Of a stretch of DNA of 64,000 nucleotides, positions 1 to 10,308 are shown in pieces (positions within the stretch are counted from its first letter, which is position 1; every line of letters begins with the position of its first letter). Origin of the DNA: Iris pallida (taxonomy: Eukaryota > Streptophyta > Magnoliopsida > Asparagales > Iridaceae). The notes under the pieces are model-generated. The model worked only from the letters and a program-made list of their open reading frames with translations, had not been told where the DNA came from and did no database searches. The translations under genes and the position numbers were made by a program. Where the stretch lies: contig JANAVB010009598.1 in assembly GCA_029216955.1 (NCBI GenBank), positions 23,680,322 through 23,744,321 on the forward strand, given 5' to 3'.

Positions 1-940
1 GTAACCTATGAGCCTATGTAGTATGGATATTAAATGAATGTGGAGTATGTAATACATGATATGTCAGATGAATGAAATAATATATATATATGATATGTAT
101 CTTCTTTACATTAATGTATATATATGGTTGAATGCAAGCATGTAGGAATGCAATCAATGTAATGTATGTAAGCAATGCATAAATGCATGAATGAAAGAAT
201 GATATACAATGTATGCATGAAAGTATATAATGAATGCTAGATACGAATGCAAGGTATACATGTAATGATAGATATGAATGCATAATGTATACATAATATA
301 ATGCAACATATAATGATAGCATGTATGGTAATGTAGAATATAGGATGCAAGCATGTATATGTCCACTGTTTTCCTTTTTCTTATATTTTTTCCTTTCCTT
401 CCCTTTCCATTTCAGTTTTTCCCTCTTTTTTCCCTCTTCTATTTTTACATATTGTATATAATATATATAATGTATAGATGCATGTAAGTATGTAATATGC
501 ATAAATGACATGTATGTAATGAAAATAAGTATATGCATGCAACTTAATGATGTGTGAATGGATATAATGCATGAACTGAAGTATGCATGTATATGGGATA
601 TGAATGAATGATATATATATATGTGTTAAGGTAATGTAATGTATGTATTCACATATATTTTGAGTTAAATATATGAGTTTATATGCATATATTATATGTA
701 TACATGTATGCAGGAATGGATGTAATATAATATAGAGTATGCAATATGAATATAATGTATGCAAGTATATAATGTATTCAAATACGTATGTATGCATCTA
801 TGTATGTATGTATAGGTACATGAATGAATGCAAGTATGCATATAAGATATGTATGTAAGCATTTATGCAATGTATGTATGTATGTATACATGTATGCAAT
901 GTAAGTATGTATGTATGCATTTCTATAACTAAGTTAACCT
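1..940. repeat. Low-complexity TATG/ATGA quasi-repeat tract
   Basis: About 0.9 kb made largely of degenerate 4-base words (ATGT, ATGA, TATG, AAGC), for example runs of ATGTATGTATGT near 790-915. A shorter tract of the same composition lies in both LTRs of element B (near 21000-21250 and 27170-27400, reverse strand). I therefore read it as an expanded microsatellite-like zone of the LTR. Confidence 0.75.
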
Positions 941-1239
941 ATAACCTTCTACACACATGCATTCATACACCCTTTAAAACCATGTATCTCATGTCACATA
1001 CACCTACCTATCACTAAATCTGAGAACATTAACACATATCCTTTCACACACATGTCACACACACACTCACTTACTCTTTTATCTCTCCTTCTCTCTCTAT
1101 GTATATATATGTATGTGCCTATATATATAGCTTTCCTATATATATCTATGTATATGAATATATGGATGTGAATAATATATATACATTATATGACTAAGTT
1201 TGTGTGCCTTGTTAGCTTATGGCTTAGTTTTGTGCTTGG
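1..1239 (+). repeat. Element C 5' LTR, left fragment
   Basis: This is the part of element C's 5' LTR lying left of the element A insertion; the LTR start is outside the window. It continues at 32341: the 5 bp CTTGG at 1235-1239 recurs at 32336-32340 on the far side of A. Its order (ATG-rich, then CA/CT-rich at about 950-1110, then TA-rich) matches the middle of the LTRs of B, D and F. No gene is visible. The small reading frames here run through low-complexity sequence and are not conserved. Confidence 0.8.
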
Positions 1240-1861
1240 TGTCACGACCCGCACCCTAGAGTAAGGGCACGAGACGTGGGTACGTCCAGCCTACACCGCA
1301 ATGTCGGCGGTAGAACGCTGTCCTAGGTCACAACATCTAACAATATAATACTAAACAGTTTATATTTCCCAAATGGGGGTGACATAGCAGAAAGTAAACT
1401 CAATCACAACTAAGGCAGGAAGATAAGATAGAAAGATAGAAAGATAAATACTGCTGAAAAGAAAGGAAATCCCCAAGTAGAAACAGAGAGTCTAAGTGTC
1501 TAAGATAAATACATATCCCAAGATCAAATATATACAATCATCCATAGTGTAATGTAAATGAAAACATCTGTTGACACAAAGTCACAGTCAACCAAATATT
1601 GACTACATTGACCAAATAATATTTGTATTAATTCAATACGACACACGACGACTGCATTCAGTTCAAGACAGATGACAGCTCAGTCTCCGGCTCTCAGTGT
1701 GTTCTGGAGTCTGTATTTTATGATTTCATTGAGTCTAGATTTATGTACTCTGAGTCTTGCTGAGCTCTTGGAACTTAGTCTATAACCTACCCAAAATCCC
1801 AAGCTCCACTGAACCAAAAACTGCCCACTGGTCCCCTTAGGACCACTCTGTGCTCTGGAGA

Positions 1862-1911
1862 CAGAGTTCGGGCCGAACTCTGCCTCCACACAGAGTTCGG
1901 GCCGAACTCTG
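1862..1911. promoter_or_regulatory. Paired palindromes in copia LTR
   Basis: Two perfect odd palindromes (half-site CAGAGTTCGG, centre G, then its reverse complement) occupy 1862-1882 and 1891-1911. A degenerate relative with CCGAATTCTG as a direct repeat lies at 1992-2012. They lie about 105-150 bp upstream of the TATA boxes, where enhancer-type elements are expected. The same pair recurs in the 3' LTR and, modified, at 8109-8157. Confidence 0.75.
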
Positions 1912-2014
1912 TCCCCTAGAAATCAGGAACCCTAATTTTAGGGATAGCTGGTTGCTAGCTGTCCAACGGCCAAATTTTTGAATTTTCCTACCCGAATTCT
2001 GGCCGAATTCTGCC

Positions 2015-2033
2015 TATAAAAACACTATAAATA
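2015..2033 (+). promoter_or_regulatory. Copia LTR core promoter, two TATA boxes
   Basis: TATAAAAA at 2015-2022 and TATAAATA at 2026-2033 precede a CT-rich stretch. This is the expected U3/R boundary promoter of the element. The 3' LTR copy keeps both boxes, with one C/T change between them. Confidence 0.75.
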
Positions 2034-2515
2034 GGGCATGAATTCTCTCATTTCAATTCACTCAATCTTCTCTTCTCTTCTCTCTTATAAGCTCAATAAG
2101 CCATACCCTTCCCATCTACTAGCCACAAGCCTCCTAAGTCTCGAGTGCTCAGCATCTCTCAGTTAGGATTCTTGTGCAAGAGTTGAAGAAGTCGCTTGGA
2201 CAATTCCAAGCAAATCGCCACTGCGATCCTCTGTTAGAAGTTGACGTGCTCTTCTGAAGAAAAGGCACGGGTTGTAAACTACTATTTCACAAATAGTGGA
2301 TTTAATCCTGAGCTAGAGTTCTCAGGCCTGGACTAGTCCTCCACGAGGGAAACCAGGTTAAAATCGCTGTGTTTGCGTATGCTCTTCTGCTCTTTATTTA
2401 TTTTCCGCACTTTACTCTGATTATTGATTGTTGGTGAAAGAGTTATTTTTAATTGGCTATTTTTCTATATAAACTCTATTCACCCCCCTCTAGAGTTGCC
2501 AAACTGTTCTTCAAT

Positions 2516-2527
2516 TGGTATTAGAGC
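2516..2527 (+). other. Copia primer binding site (initiator tRNA-Met type)
   Basis: TGGTATTAGAGC starts two bases after the 5' LTR. It matches the usual copia PBS TGGTATCAGAGC, complementary to the 3' end of initiator tRNA-Met, except for one C-to-T change. Confidence 0.9.
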
Positions 2528-2568
2528 TCTGTTCTCTTTACAAGGACTAACATCCTAAGAGCTGATCC

Positions 2569-4716
2569 ATGGCAACCACACAATCCTTGATTTCCAATCA
2601 TGGTGAAGGTCAGTCCACTCATAGGCCTCCCCTATTTGATGGAACTAACTACACATATTGGAAAACAAGGATGAGCTTCTATCTTAAGTCTCTAGACTTT
2701 GACCTGTGGACTGTCGTCACTGACGGTTACAAAAAGCCCGCCAGGATAGTTGTCGATGGTGACCTCATTGAGAAACCACACGACAAATATTCTGTCGAGG
2801 AGAAGAAACAGGCAAGTCTAGATGCTAGGGCTATTAATGCTTTGTTCTGTGCTATAGACAGGAATGAGTTCAACAGGGTTTCTACTTGCACCACTGCCCA
2901 TGAAGTATGGAGACTTCTAGAAGTGACGCATGAAGGAACCACACAGGTCAAGGAATCTAAAATAAGCCGTCTCACTCAAGAATACGAAGCCTTCAAGATG
3001 AAGCCAAGTGAGACGATCACTCAAATGATCACAAGATTCCTCGACATCATCAATCCTCTATCTTCGCTCGGAAAGCAATACTCAAACCACGAAAAGATTC
3101 GTAAGCTGCTCAGAGGGCTACCAAAGATTTGGAACCCTAAGGTGACAGCCATCATAGAAGGAAACGATCTCACAACAATGTCAATGGAGACCTTGATGGG
3201 TAAGCTTATGACTCACGAGCTTGACCTCAAGGACTTCGAAGAGCCTGCTCCGAAGACCAGGGAGATCGTACTCAAAGCTCATCAACGAAGAGCTAATCAT
3301 GATGAGACCGAAGAAGATAATTTGGATGATGAAGAACAAGCTCTCATGGTTCGCAACTTCAAGAAATTCCTTCGCTTCAATCGAAGGAAGAAGGAATCTC
3401 AAGAAGACGATGAAGAAGAACCAACTTGTTACGGTTGCAAGAAAACTGGACATGTCCGAAAAGACTGCCCATTCCTGAAGAAGAGCAACCGCTATGAGAA
3501 GCCATACAAAAAGAACTCATCAAAGAAATATGCCAACACAGGCATCTGGCATGAGAGTGAAGCAAGTGACTCTGAGGAAGAAAAGGACTCTCCTCAAGAT
3601 ACAGCAAATGTGTGCCTGATGGCGACGTCTAACAAGGTATCTAACGAAACTCTGGATGACTTCTCTTTTGATGAACTTGGCGATACTTTCACTGATTTAC
3701 TCGATGATCATAAAAAGGTCATCGGTAAATATAAACATGCCAAGGACAAAATCAAAAGTCTAGAAGATGAGATACAAAGAATTTCCTTACTTCTTGATAA
3801 TGTTAGAAACACATCACCCACTAATGACGCTGATGAAGTATCCAAGCTCAAATTAAGCTTGCATGATGCTGAAGCACGTATTGAGCAACAAACTCAAGAA
3901 ATCACTACACTCAACACGTTGCTTGCTGAAGAAAAGAGTAGACACAAGATTTCCATGACTAAGATATATGGCTTAAATATTAAGGTTACTGAACTGCAAG
4001 CTGTTACTAAAAGATTAGAAACCAAATTGGGTAAACAGGTTATTCAACCTCAAACCCAATCACATGGGCACAACACCACTCATGCTAGTCAACCAAGTCA
4101 TTCTCATGCAGCACATAACCATGCATTCATATACACAAACTTTCACAAACCACGTGCACGTAAGAACAATTCTCACTCAGTACACAAGCATCATGCACAA
4201 AGACACAATCAACAGCACTTCACACATAAAAATCATCATGTCATGCCATATAGACAAGATCATCATGCAATGCCATATAGACGAGGTCCTCATATACCAT
4301 ATAGACAAAATCGTCATATCATGCCATATAGACAAAATCATCATGCCATGCCATCTAGACAATATCAGCATGTCACTCATCATAGACAATACCATCATTC
4401 TATGCCTCAAAGACACCATCACCATGCCACTTATTCCATGCATAATCATCCTCACCATGCTAACTCTTCACATCATGTCCATCCTCATCCTGTTGCTTAT
4501 AAATATCATTCTCATACTCCTAGTATAAACAAGAATGCTATCTGTACTTATTGTGGATTACATGGACACATCTCACCACAGTGCAGAGTTAGAAGACTTG
4601 TAGATAAAAGGATATATGCTTGGTTCCCAAAGACTAACTTTTCAGGACCCTCAAGAACTCGGGTACCAAAGGTCACATCTACTCTTGATGTAGGTGGACC
4701 TTCCCTCCTCAACTGA
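2569..4716 (+). CDS. gag: Copia Gag polyprotein (capsid, zinc knuckles, His-rich region)
   Basis: A 715-residue structural protein that forms the cytoplasmic virus-like particle and packages the RNA. Residues about 20-215 look like the copia gag region (FDGTNYTYWKTRM near the start, as in DUF4219/UBN2 proteins). A zinc knuckle CX2CX4HX4C has C287, C290, H295, C300. A charged heptad-like coiled coil covers about 376-489. A histidine-rich stretch with repeats such as HHAMPYRQ covers about 498-647, and a second CX2CX4HX4C has C659, C662, H667, C672. The ATG at 2569 is 55 bases after the LTR. The frame stops at 4714-4716, just before the protease motif, which lies in the +1 frame. The reading frame is intact, longer than most copia gags and of SIRE-like build. 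Confidence 0.9.
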   Translation: MATTQSLISNHGEGQSTHRPPLFDGTNYTYWKTRMSFYLKSLDFDLWTVVTDGYKKPARIVVDGDLIEKPHDKYSVEEKKQASLDARAINALFCAIDRNEFNRVSTCTTAHEVWRLLEVTHEGTTQVKESKISRLTQEYEAFKMKPSETITQMITRFLDIINPLSSLGKQYSNHEKIRKLLRGLPKIWNPKVTAIIEGNDLTTMSMETLMGKLMTHELDLKDFEEPAPKTREIVLKAHQRRANHDETEEDNLDDEEQALMVRNFKKFLRFNRRKKESQEDDEEEPTCYGCKKTGHVRKDCPFLKKSNRYEKPYKKNSSKKYANTGIWHESEASDSEEEKDSPQDTANVCLMATSNKVSNETLDDFSFDELGDTFTDLLDDHKKVIGKYKHAKDKIKSLEDEIQRISLLLDNVRNTSPTNDADEVSKLKLSLHDAEARIEQQTQEITTLNTLLAEEKSRHKISMTKIYGLNIKVTELQAVTKRLETKLGKQVIQPQTQSHGHNTTHASQPSHSHAAHNHAFIYTNFHKPRARKNNSHSVHKHHAQRHNQQHFTHKNHHVMPYRQDHHAMPYRRGPHIPYRQNRHIMPYRQNHHAMPSRQYQHVTHHRQYHHSMPQRHHHHATYSMHNHPHHANSSHHVHPHPVAYKYHSHTPSINKNAICTYCGLHGHISPQCRVRRLVDKRIYAWFPKTNFSGPSRTRVPKVTSTLDVGGPSLLN

Positions 4717-6520
4717 AAGTAAGTGGATTCTCGATAGTGGATGCTCGCGACATATGACGGGAGACGCAAACCTTTTTGCATCACTATCGATGAAGAGAGA
4801 AGGATACGTATCCTTCGGTAACAATCTCAAAGGGCACATTATAGGTAATGGTATCATTGGTCATCCTCCCTCTCCTGTAATAAAGGATGTCTGCCTAGTG
4901 ACCGAGTTAAAGCATAACCTGCTCAGCATTAGTCATCTTGCTGATCATGGATATGACATTAACTTTGGACAAAACAGTTGCTACATCTATGATAGGTCAA
5001 CAGGAGACATTGTTTTTGAAGGGAAAAGAGAGGATAACATCTATATTTTCTATCTTTCTATAAATACTAACAATGCAGGTAGATGTTTATATGCCCACAA
5101 AGACGAACGACTACTTTGGCACCAGCGTCTTGGTCACGCCAACATGGATACTATATCCAGGCTTTCTACCAAGAAGCTAGTGAGAGGATTGCCTGATATC
5201 ACATTCAAAAAGGATACGGTATGTGCCGAATGTGAACTAAACAAGGCAACAAAATCCTCGTTTCATTCCATCAACTCTGTAAGTACTGCTAGACCCTTGC
5301 AACTACTTCATATAGATTTATTTGGTCCTAGTAGAATAGCTAGCCTTGGTGGCAAACTGTATGCATTTGTTATTGTTGATGATTTTTCGAGATTTACTTG
5401 GGTTTTCTTTCTCGCTAATAAGAGCGATGCTATTTCTGCTTTCAAAGTTTTTGTAAAGAAAGTTCAAAACGAAAAAGGCTACATGATTACTCGAATCCGA
5501 AGTGATCATGGAGGCGAATTCGTAAATTATGATTTTGAAAGTTTTTGTAATGCAAACGGTTTTGATCATGAATTTTCTTGTCCTAGAACTCCTCAACAAA
5601 ATGGTGTTGTGGAGCGGAAGAATAGAACTCTCGGCGATATGGCCAGAGTCATGTTGAATAAATTTTCACTTCCGAAATACTTTTGGGCAGAAGCTGTTAG
5701 TACAGCATGCCATATTTTGAATAGGGTGCTGATTCGTCCCATTACGAAGAAAACACCCTATGAGCTTTGGTTTGGGAGAACCCCCAATGTTTTTTATTTT
5801 AAAGTTTTTGGTTGTAGATGTTTTATCCTTAACACCAAAGACAACTTAGGCAAATTTGATGCCAAAGCTGACGATGGTATCTTTCTTGGTTATGCCGCCA
5901 AGAGTAAGGGATATAGAGTTTTCAATAAACGCTCACTTATTGTGGAAGAGTCAACAAATGTGACTTTTGATGAAGACAACAGTGCAGCAAGTACTCTTGA
6001 TGATGACGTTGAGCCATCAACTTCTACTCCAATGAATACTTCAACCGAAACTAATTCTCTGGAGGGTTTGCCTAAGAAATTCTCTTTCAAACCTTCTCAT
6101 CCAGAAAATTTAGTTATAGGAGAAGTTTCACGTGGAGTAACTACTAGATCATCACTAAGAGACTCTGTTGCTAGCACTGCCTTCATTTCACAAGTAGAGC
6201 CTAAAAACATTTCTGAAGCTTTTAATGATGAATTTTGGATTTCTGCTATGCAAGAAGAACTCAACCAATTCGAGAGAAGCCAAGTATGGGAACTCGTTCC
6301 TAGACCGGTTAATCACTCTATAATTGGTACTAAATGGGTTTTTAGAAACAAAGTAAATGAAGATGGTTCAGTCACACGTAACAAAGCTCGTCTAGTAGCT
6401 CAAGGATACAACCAAGAGGAAGGTATCGACTACGATGAGACGTATGCTCCTGTTGCTAGACTAGAATCCATTCGGATGCTTTGTGCTTTTGCTAATTTTC
6501 AAAACTTTAAATTATTTTAA
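4694..6520 (+). pseudogene. pol: Copia Pol part 1: protease, integrase, start of RT
   Basis: 608 codons open from 4694, where the first codon is GTG, overlapping gag by 23 bases in the +1 frame. The aspartic protease motif DSG is at residues 14-16. The integrase zinc region has H143, H148, C177 and C180. The integrase catalytic triad is D208 (HIDLFGP), D271 (IRSDHGGEF) and E307 (VERKNRTL), with 35 residues between the last two. The RT N-terminal region follows. The frame ends at a TAA (6518-6520) directly before MDVKSAFLNG, a core RT motif normally preceded by glutamine, so this is a CAA-to-TAA nonsense change in a continuous pol. Production of Pol would need a frameshift at the gag junction; whether that is programmed or a mutation cannot be decided here. 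Confidence 0.9.
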
Positions 6521-7732
6521 ATGGATGTGAAAAGTGCTTTTCTGAATGGTTTTATTAAGGAGGAAGTTTATGTGAAACAACCTCCTGGCTTTGAAAATCA
6601 CAAATTTCCCGACCACGTGTTCAAGCTAAAGAAAGCACTTTATGGCCTCAAGCAAGCCCCCAGAGCTTGGTATGAAAGGCTAAGTAGCTTCTTATTTGAG
6701 AAAGGTTTTTCAAAAGGGAAAATTGATACTACACTGTTTATAAAATCTTTTAAAGACACTATTCTATTGATTCAAATTTATGTTGATGATATTATTTTTG
6801 GGTCTACTGATGAAACTCTTTGTCAAGAATTTGCCAAGTGTATGCAGACAGAATTTGAGATGAGCATGATGGGAGAGCTCAACTATTTTCTTGGCCTGCA
6901 AATAAAGCAACTGGCAAATGGAACTTTCATCTGTCAATCGAAGTATACCAAGGACATGCTGAAGAAGTTTGACCTTGACAACGTCAAACCAATTAGCACG
7001 CCAATGGCTACTTCAACCAAACTCGAACCAGATGAGAGCGGTAAACCCGTTGATCAACGTAAGTATCGAGGTATGATAGGGAGCTTACTTTATTTAACTG
7101 CTAGTCGTCCCGATATCATGTTTAGTGTTTGCCTATGTGCTAGATATCAAGCAAATCCTAAGGAATCTCACATGACCGCGGTTAAGCGTATCTTTCGATA
7201 CCTTAAGGGTACGGTTACAGTGGGCCTATGGTATCCCAAGTCAACATCATTTGACCTCATCGGTTACTCTGATGCTGACTTTGCTGGATGCAAGGTCGAC
7301 CGTAAAAGTACGAGCGGCACGTGTCATTTGTTAGGAAAGGCTTTAGTCTCATGGTTTAGCAAGAAGCAGAACTCTGTCGCACTATCCACAATAGAAGCTG
7401 AATACATAGCAGCTGGGCGTTGTTGTGCACAAATTCTGTGGATGAAGCAAACCCTTGAAGACTATAAGTTATCTTTCATGCATATTCCTATATTCTGTGA
7501 CAATACTAGTGCCATCAATTTGACTAAGAACCCTGTCTGCCACTCACGCACTAAACACATTGAGATCAGACACCACTTTTTGCGTGATCATCAGCAAAAT
7601 GGCACGATTAACTTAGAATTTATTGACACTGATCATCAGCTAGCAGATTTCTTTACTAAGCCATTATCCGAAGAGCGCTTCAATTATCTTTGTCGTGAAC
7701 TCGGAATTTTGGATGAAGCAGTTATAAGTTGA
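6521..7732 (+). pseudogene. pol: Copia Pol part 2: RT core and RNase H
   Basis: 403 codons in the same frame as part 1, separated only by the TAA at 6518. The RT active site YVDD is at residues 87-90. RNase H shows SDADF (D251), STIEAEYIA (E292/E294) and CDNTSA (D327), and ends with the copia-typical LADFFTKPL. The natural stop is TGA at 7730-7732. No other break is seen, so apart from the single nonsense codon the enzyme domains look intact. Confidence 0.92.
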
Positions 7733-8469
7733 GACTTACCTGCGTAAATATCGAGTATATTTTGATTCTTTTATGACAAATTTATTATGGGTACAAGCCG
7801 AAAGGGTCCTTCTGACAAAAAGGCGTAAAAGCCTAAGCGACACGGTGCACTAGTCCTCAGGACTACCGCTAGCTGGGATCCGGCCCCTGCAGCTAACCCA
7901 TAGAAAATTTGAAATACTGAATTACAATATATTTCCTTGTTTATTATATGGTTTGTTACGATTTATTATTGCCAAATTGATCTTCCTAAAGTTGATTCTG
8001 ACCTTTGTAAATCTCTCTATGTACTTTATTGGGTTTCTCAAAATTGTATCTCTTTTTGTTCAACACTTAATCATTTTTCAGCCTGAATTTTGTTCTGGAC
8101 CACAGATCCAGAACTCGGGCCGAACTCTGCCCCTAACAGAGTTCGGGCCGAGTTCGGTCCCTAGGTTCCAGAATCGGGATCTGGCTCCACCGTTGGATCT
8201 TTTCTAATCCAATGGTCACTATTCTACCCGACCAAAGACAAAGCCCTATTTTATGTCGGGATTCCTTCTCTTTCCTCCCATATTACCTCCTTCTTCACCT
8301 CTCCAAACTCCTTCCTTCAAACCCTAACCCTAGTTTTTGATCTAGAGTGCTCCATTTCTTCTCAAAATCAAGGGAAAGGGGTTTTTCAACGTTCTCTTCA
8401 ACTGTTTGACATTACTTTCAGGTATAACTCTCTATTTCTCTCCATTTCAAGTTATCCAATTTCTTGTAA
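7733..8469 (+). other. Copia spacer between pol and third reading frame
   Basis: 737 bp without a convincing gene. It contains the palindrome pair at 8109-8157 and a CT-rich run at about 8260-8320. A possible 3' splice site TTACTTTCAG ends at 8420, 49 bases before the ATG of the third frame. Confidence 0.6.
8109..8157. promoter_or_regulatory. Internal copy of the LTR palindrome pair
   Basis: CAGAACTCGG-G-CCGAACTCTG at 8109-8129 and CAGAGTTCGG-G-CCGAGTTCGG at 8137-8157 are near copies of the two LTR palindromes, with nearly the same pitch (28 against 29 bases). They lie about 310 bp upstream of the third reading frame. A TATTTTA sequence follows at about 8248. I infer a possible internal promoter or shared factor-binding site. 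Confidence 0.6.
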
Positions 8470-9729
8470 ATGGCTCCACGCTTGCCCAATCGCGGGAAGA
8501 GGATCCGAACCGAGGGTGCTTCCTCTTCGAATCCTCCTCCTCCGATTGAACAAGTAGTTGAACAACACCCCATTCATCCGTTGTTCAATCCGCCGAGTCC
8601 CGATGACCCTAACACATACGACGACCGTCTATTTGTATCGCTAGACGCCTCTAATGAATGGTTTAGCGATTTTAGGACTCGTCCGGTGTTTGGGGGCCAT
8701 CCCATCAATTTCACAATATTTTTTCAATATGAGTCTTTATTCCATGATCTTTGTTTGGATGCTTTAGTTGCTTCAAATTCTGTCATCTACCGTAGTGCAA
8801 TCCAAATATTCTATTGCAATTTAACTTTTGATGCAACACACATCTATTCCCGGGTTGCCGGTATTGACATCGCCTTCAATGATTCTGAGTTGGGGGATTT
8901 TCTTGATCTTGTTAATCTTGATACTTGGAATAAACTTGTGGAAGCACGTCAATTTCAATTTGTTGGCGATACTTCTCTTGAAGGATTCAAGGAGGAATTA
9001 TGTGCTCCTAACATAAGTCCTCGTAAACTTATGGCCAAGCATCTCAACCCCTACTTCTATGAGCTTCACCGAATGGTTTTTAACACCATCTTACCCAAGG
9101 CTGGCTCAACAGATGAAGTTACTTATCTTGAGATCTCCGCCTTATATCATCTCCACTATCGTATTCCATTCAACTTACCACGGACTATGATGGATTGGAT
9201 GATCAACTGTCGGAAGAAACCAAGAGCTTTGGTTTATCCTCTCTATCTTCCTTTCGTTTTTTGTGCCTTCATCATTCCTATCCATGATTGTCCGTTCCTG
9301 CCTGCACCTGCCTTTCTATCCAAAGCACGACGCCTTCAGCCTGTCGCTGCTTCTGAGTCATCTGAGCATTCTGCTGATGAGGAGCCTGACGCCCCTCCTT
9401 TTGGTCAGGATGCACCACCTCCACCTGCCACTCTTGAGTCGATTCAGACCATGCTCCGGGATCGTTTTACTCTTGAGGACGATCGCTGGACACAGCTGGA
9501 CTATCGTACCACTCTGCAGATGAGTGCTCTCGGCAACTCTCTGTATGATATCCGGTACTCTCTGTCTCAGCATCTGCACATTCCCATGGAGAGGGATCCA
9601 GCGCGCGCGGGTTATCGCATTGATGATCCGTGGGTTATGCGTTACATGGATCTGGATGATGCTTTTGTGGACCCTCGTCGCTCCTTCCATGGTCCATCAG
9701 ATGTTCCAGGACCATCTCGTGCTCCATGA
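8470..9729 (+). CDS. Copia third reading frame (env-position protein)
   Basis: A 419-residue intact frame between pol and the 3' LTR, the position of the 'env-like' frame of SIRE-type elements. The N-terminus is basic and proline-rich, with no signal peptide. Residues about 60-280 resemble the fold called 'putative plant transposon protein' in plant TE annotations (FYCNLTFD... then a short motif around GDFLDL). A hydrophobic stretch lies at about 257-285. An acidic Ser/Pro-rich linker covers about 296-325, and a helical-looking C-terminal part ends PGPSRAP. Function is unknown. With one weak hydrophobic segment and no signal peptide, an envelope role is not supported. The open frame over 1.26 kb argues that it is or was recently under selection. 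Confidence 0.75.
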   Translation: MAPRLPNRGKRIRTEGASSSNPPPPIEQVVEQHPIHPLFNPPSPDDPNTYDDRLFVSLDASNEWFSDFRTRPVFGGHPINFTIFFQYESLFHDLCLDALVASNSVIYRSAIQIFYCNLTFDATHIYSRVAGIDIAFNDSELGDFLDLVNLDTWNKLVEARQFQFVGDTSLEGFKEELCAPNISPRKLMAKHLNPYFYELHRMVFNTILPKAGSTDEVTYLEISALYHLHYRIPFNLPRTMMDWMINCRKKPRALVYPLYLPFVFCAFIIPIHDCPFLPAPAFLSKARRLQPVAASESSEHSADEEPDAPPFGQDAPPPPATLESIQTMLRDRFTLEDDRWTQLDYRTTLQMSALGNSLYDIRYSLSQHLHIPMERDPARAGYRIDDPWVMRYMDLDDAFVDPRRSFHGPSDVPGPSRAP

Positions 9730-10308
9730 TGGAGATTGGCTACTATCTGCTGCTGCTGCCACTGATGATGATCTTAGTTACTTTTGATTTCAGTTATTTA
9801 GTTTCTTATGGATTTATGTAGCTGGTTTTATGTACTCTGTTTATGAGTTGGCCACTTGGTTTGGTGGATGACATTATCTGTCTTTATTATCATTCTATGT
9901 CAGTGACTTATTTTGCTTAGTATTTTACTGTTTCTTCTCTGCTTGGTGTGGTTGCATTAATATTCATTGCTTCTTTATATTGCTAACTGCCAAAAGGGGG
10001 AGAAATAATGTATATTTTTATTGTTTATTAGATATCATACTGGTTCTATGCATTCGTATATCTGTGTATATCTGTACCTCTTGCTCTGGAAAATATTATC
10101 TATCAGATCACAGGTACTATGCATTTTGTAAGGGGGAGAGCTATAGCTTCTAGCTCGACACCGTTCATGGTTTACGGGGGAGCTATTTTCTCTTAGCTCA
10201 GGCATCGTGTATGGGGGAGCTATGGAACTATGTTACAATCAACTGTGTCCAGGTATGAATATTGAAATATACTTATATTATTTTGTCAATTATCAATATG
10301 GGGGAGAT
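9730..10308 (+). promoter_or_regulatory. Copia 3' untranslated region with array of PPT-like tracts
   Basis: Five G-run purine tracts: AAAAGGGGGAGAAA (9992-10005), AAGGGGGAGAG (10130-10140), ACGGGGGAG (10174-10182), ATGGGGGAG (10211-10219) and ATGGGGGAGAT (10299-10308). The last abuts the 3' LTR and is the likely primer for plus-strand synthesis. The second to fourth tracts are each followed by a short AGCTAT-like motif. Confidence 0.75.

Larger units (their letters stand above)
1569..2513 (+). repeat. Copia G 5' LTR
   Basis: 945 bp, begins TGTTGACACAAAG and ends TTCTTCA. It matches 10309-11253 almost base for base. It holds two 21-base palindromes, two TATA boxes and a pyrimidine-rich CT stretch (about 2067-2095) downstream of them. 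Confidence 0.95.

Noticed and set aside
1..797. Long minus-strand frames at the left end of the window
   Set aside because: They run through low-complexity ATG-type sequence; composition alone keeps them open.
4064..4528. Second-frame and antisense frames over the copia Gag
   Set aside because: Created by the tandem His-rich repeat; they have no domain features and overlap an intact gag.
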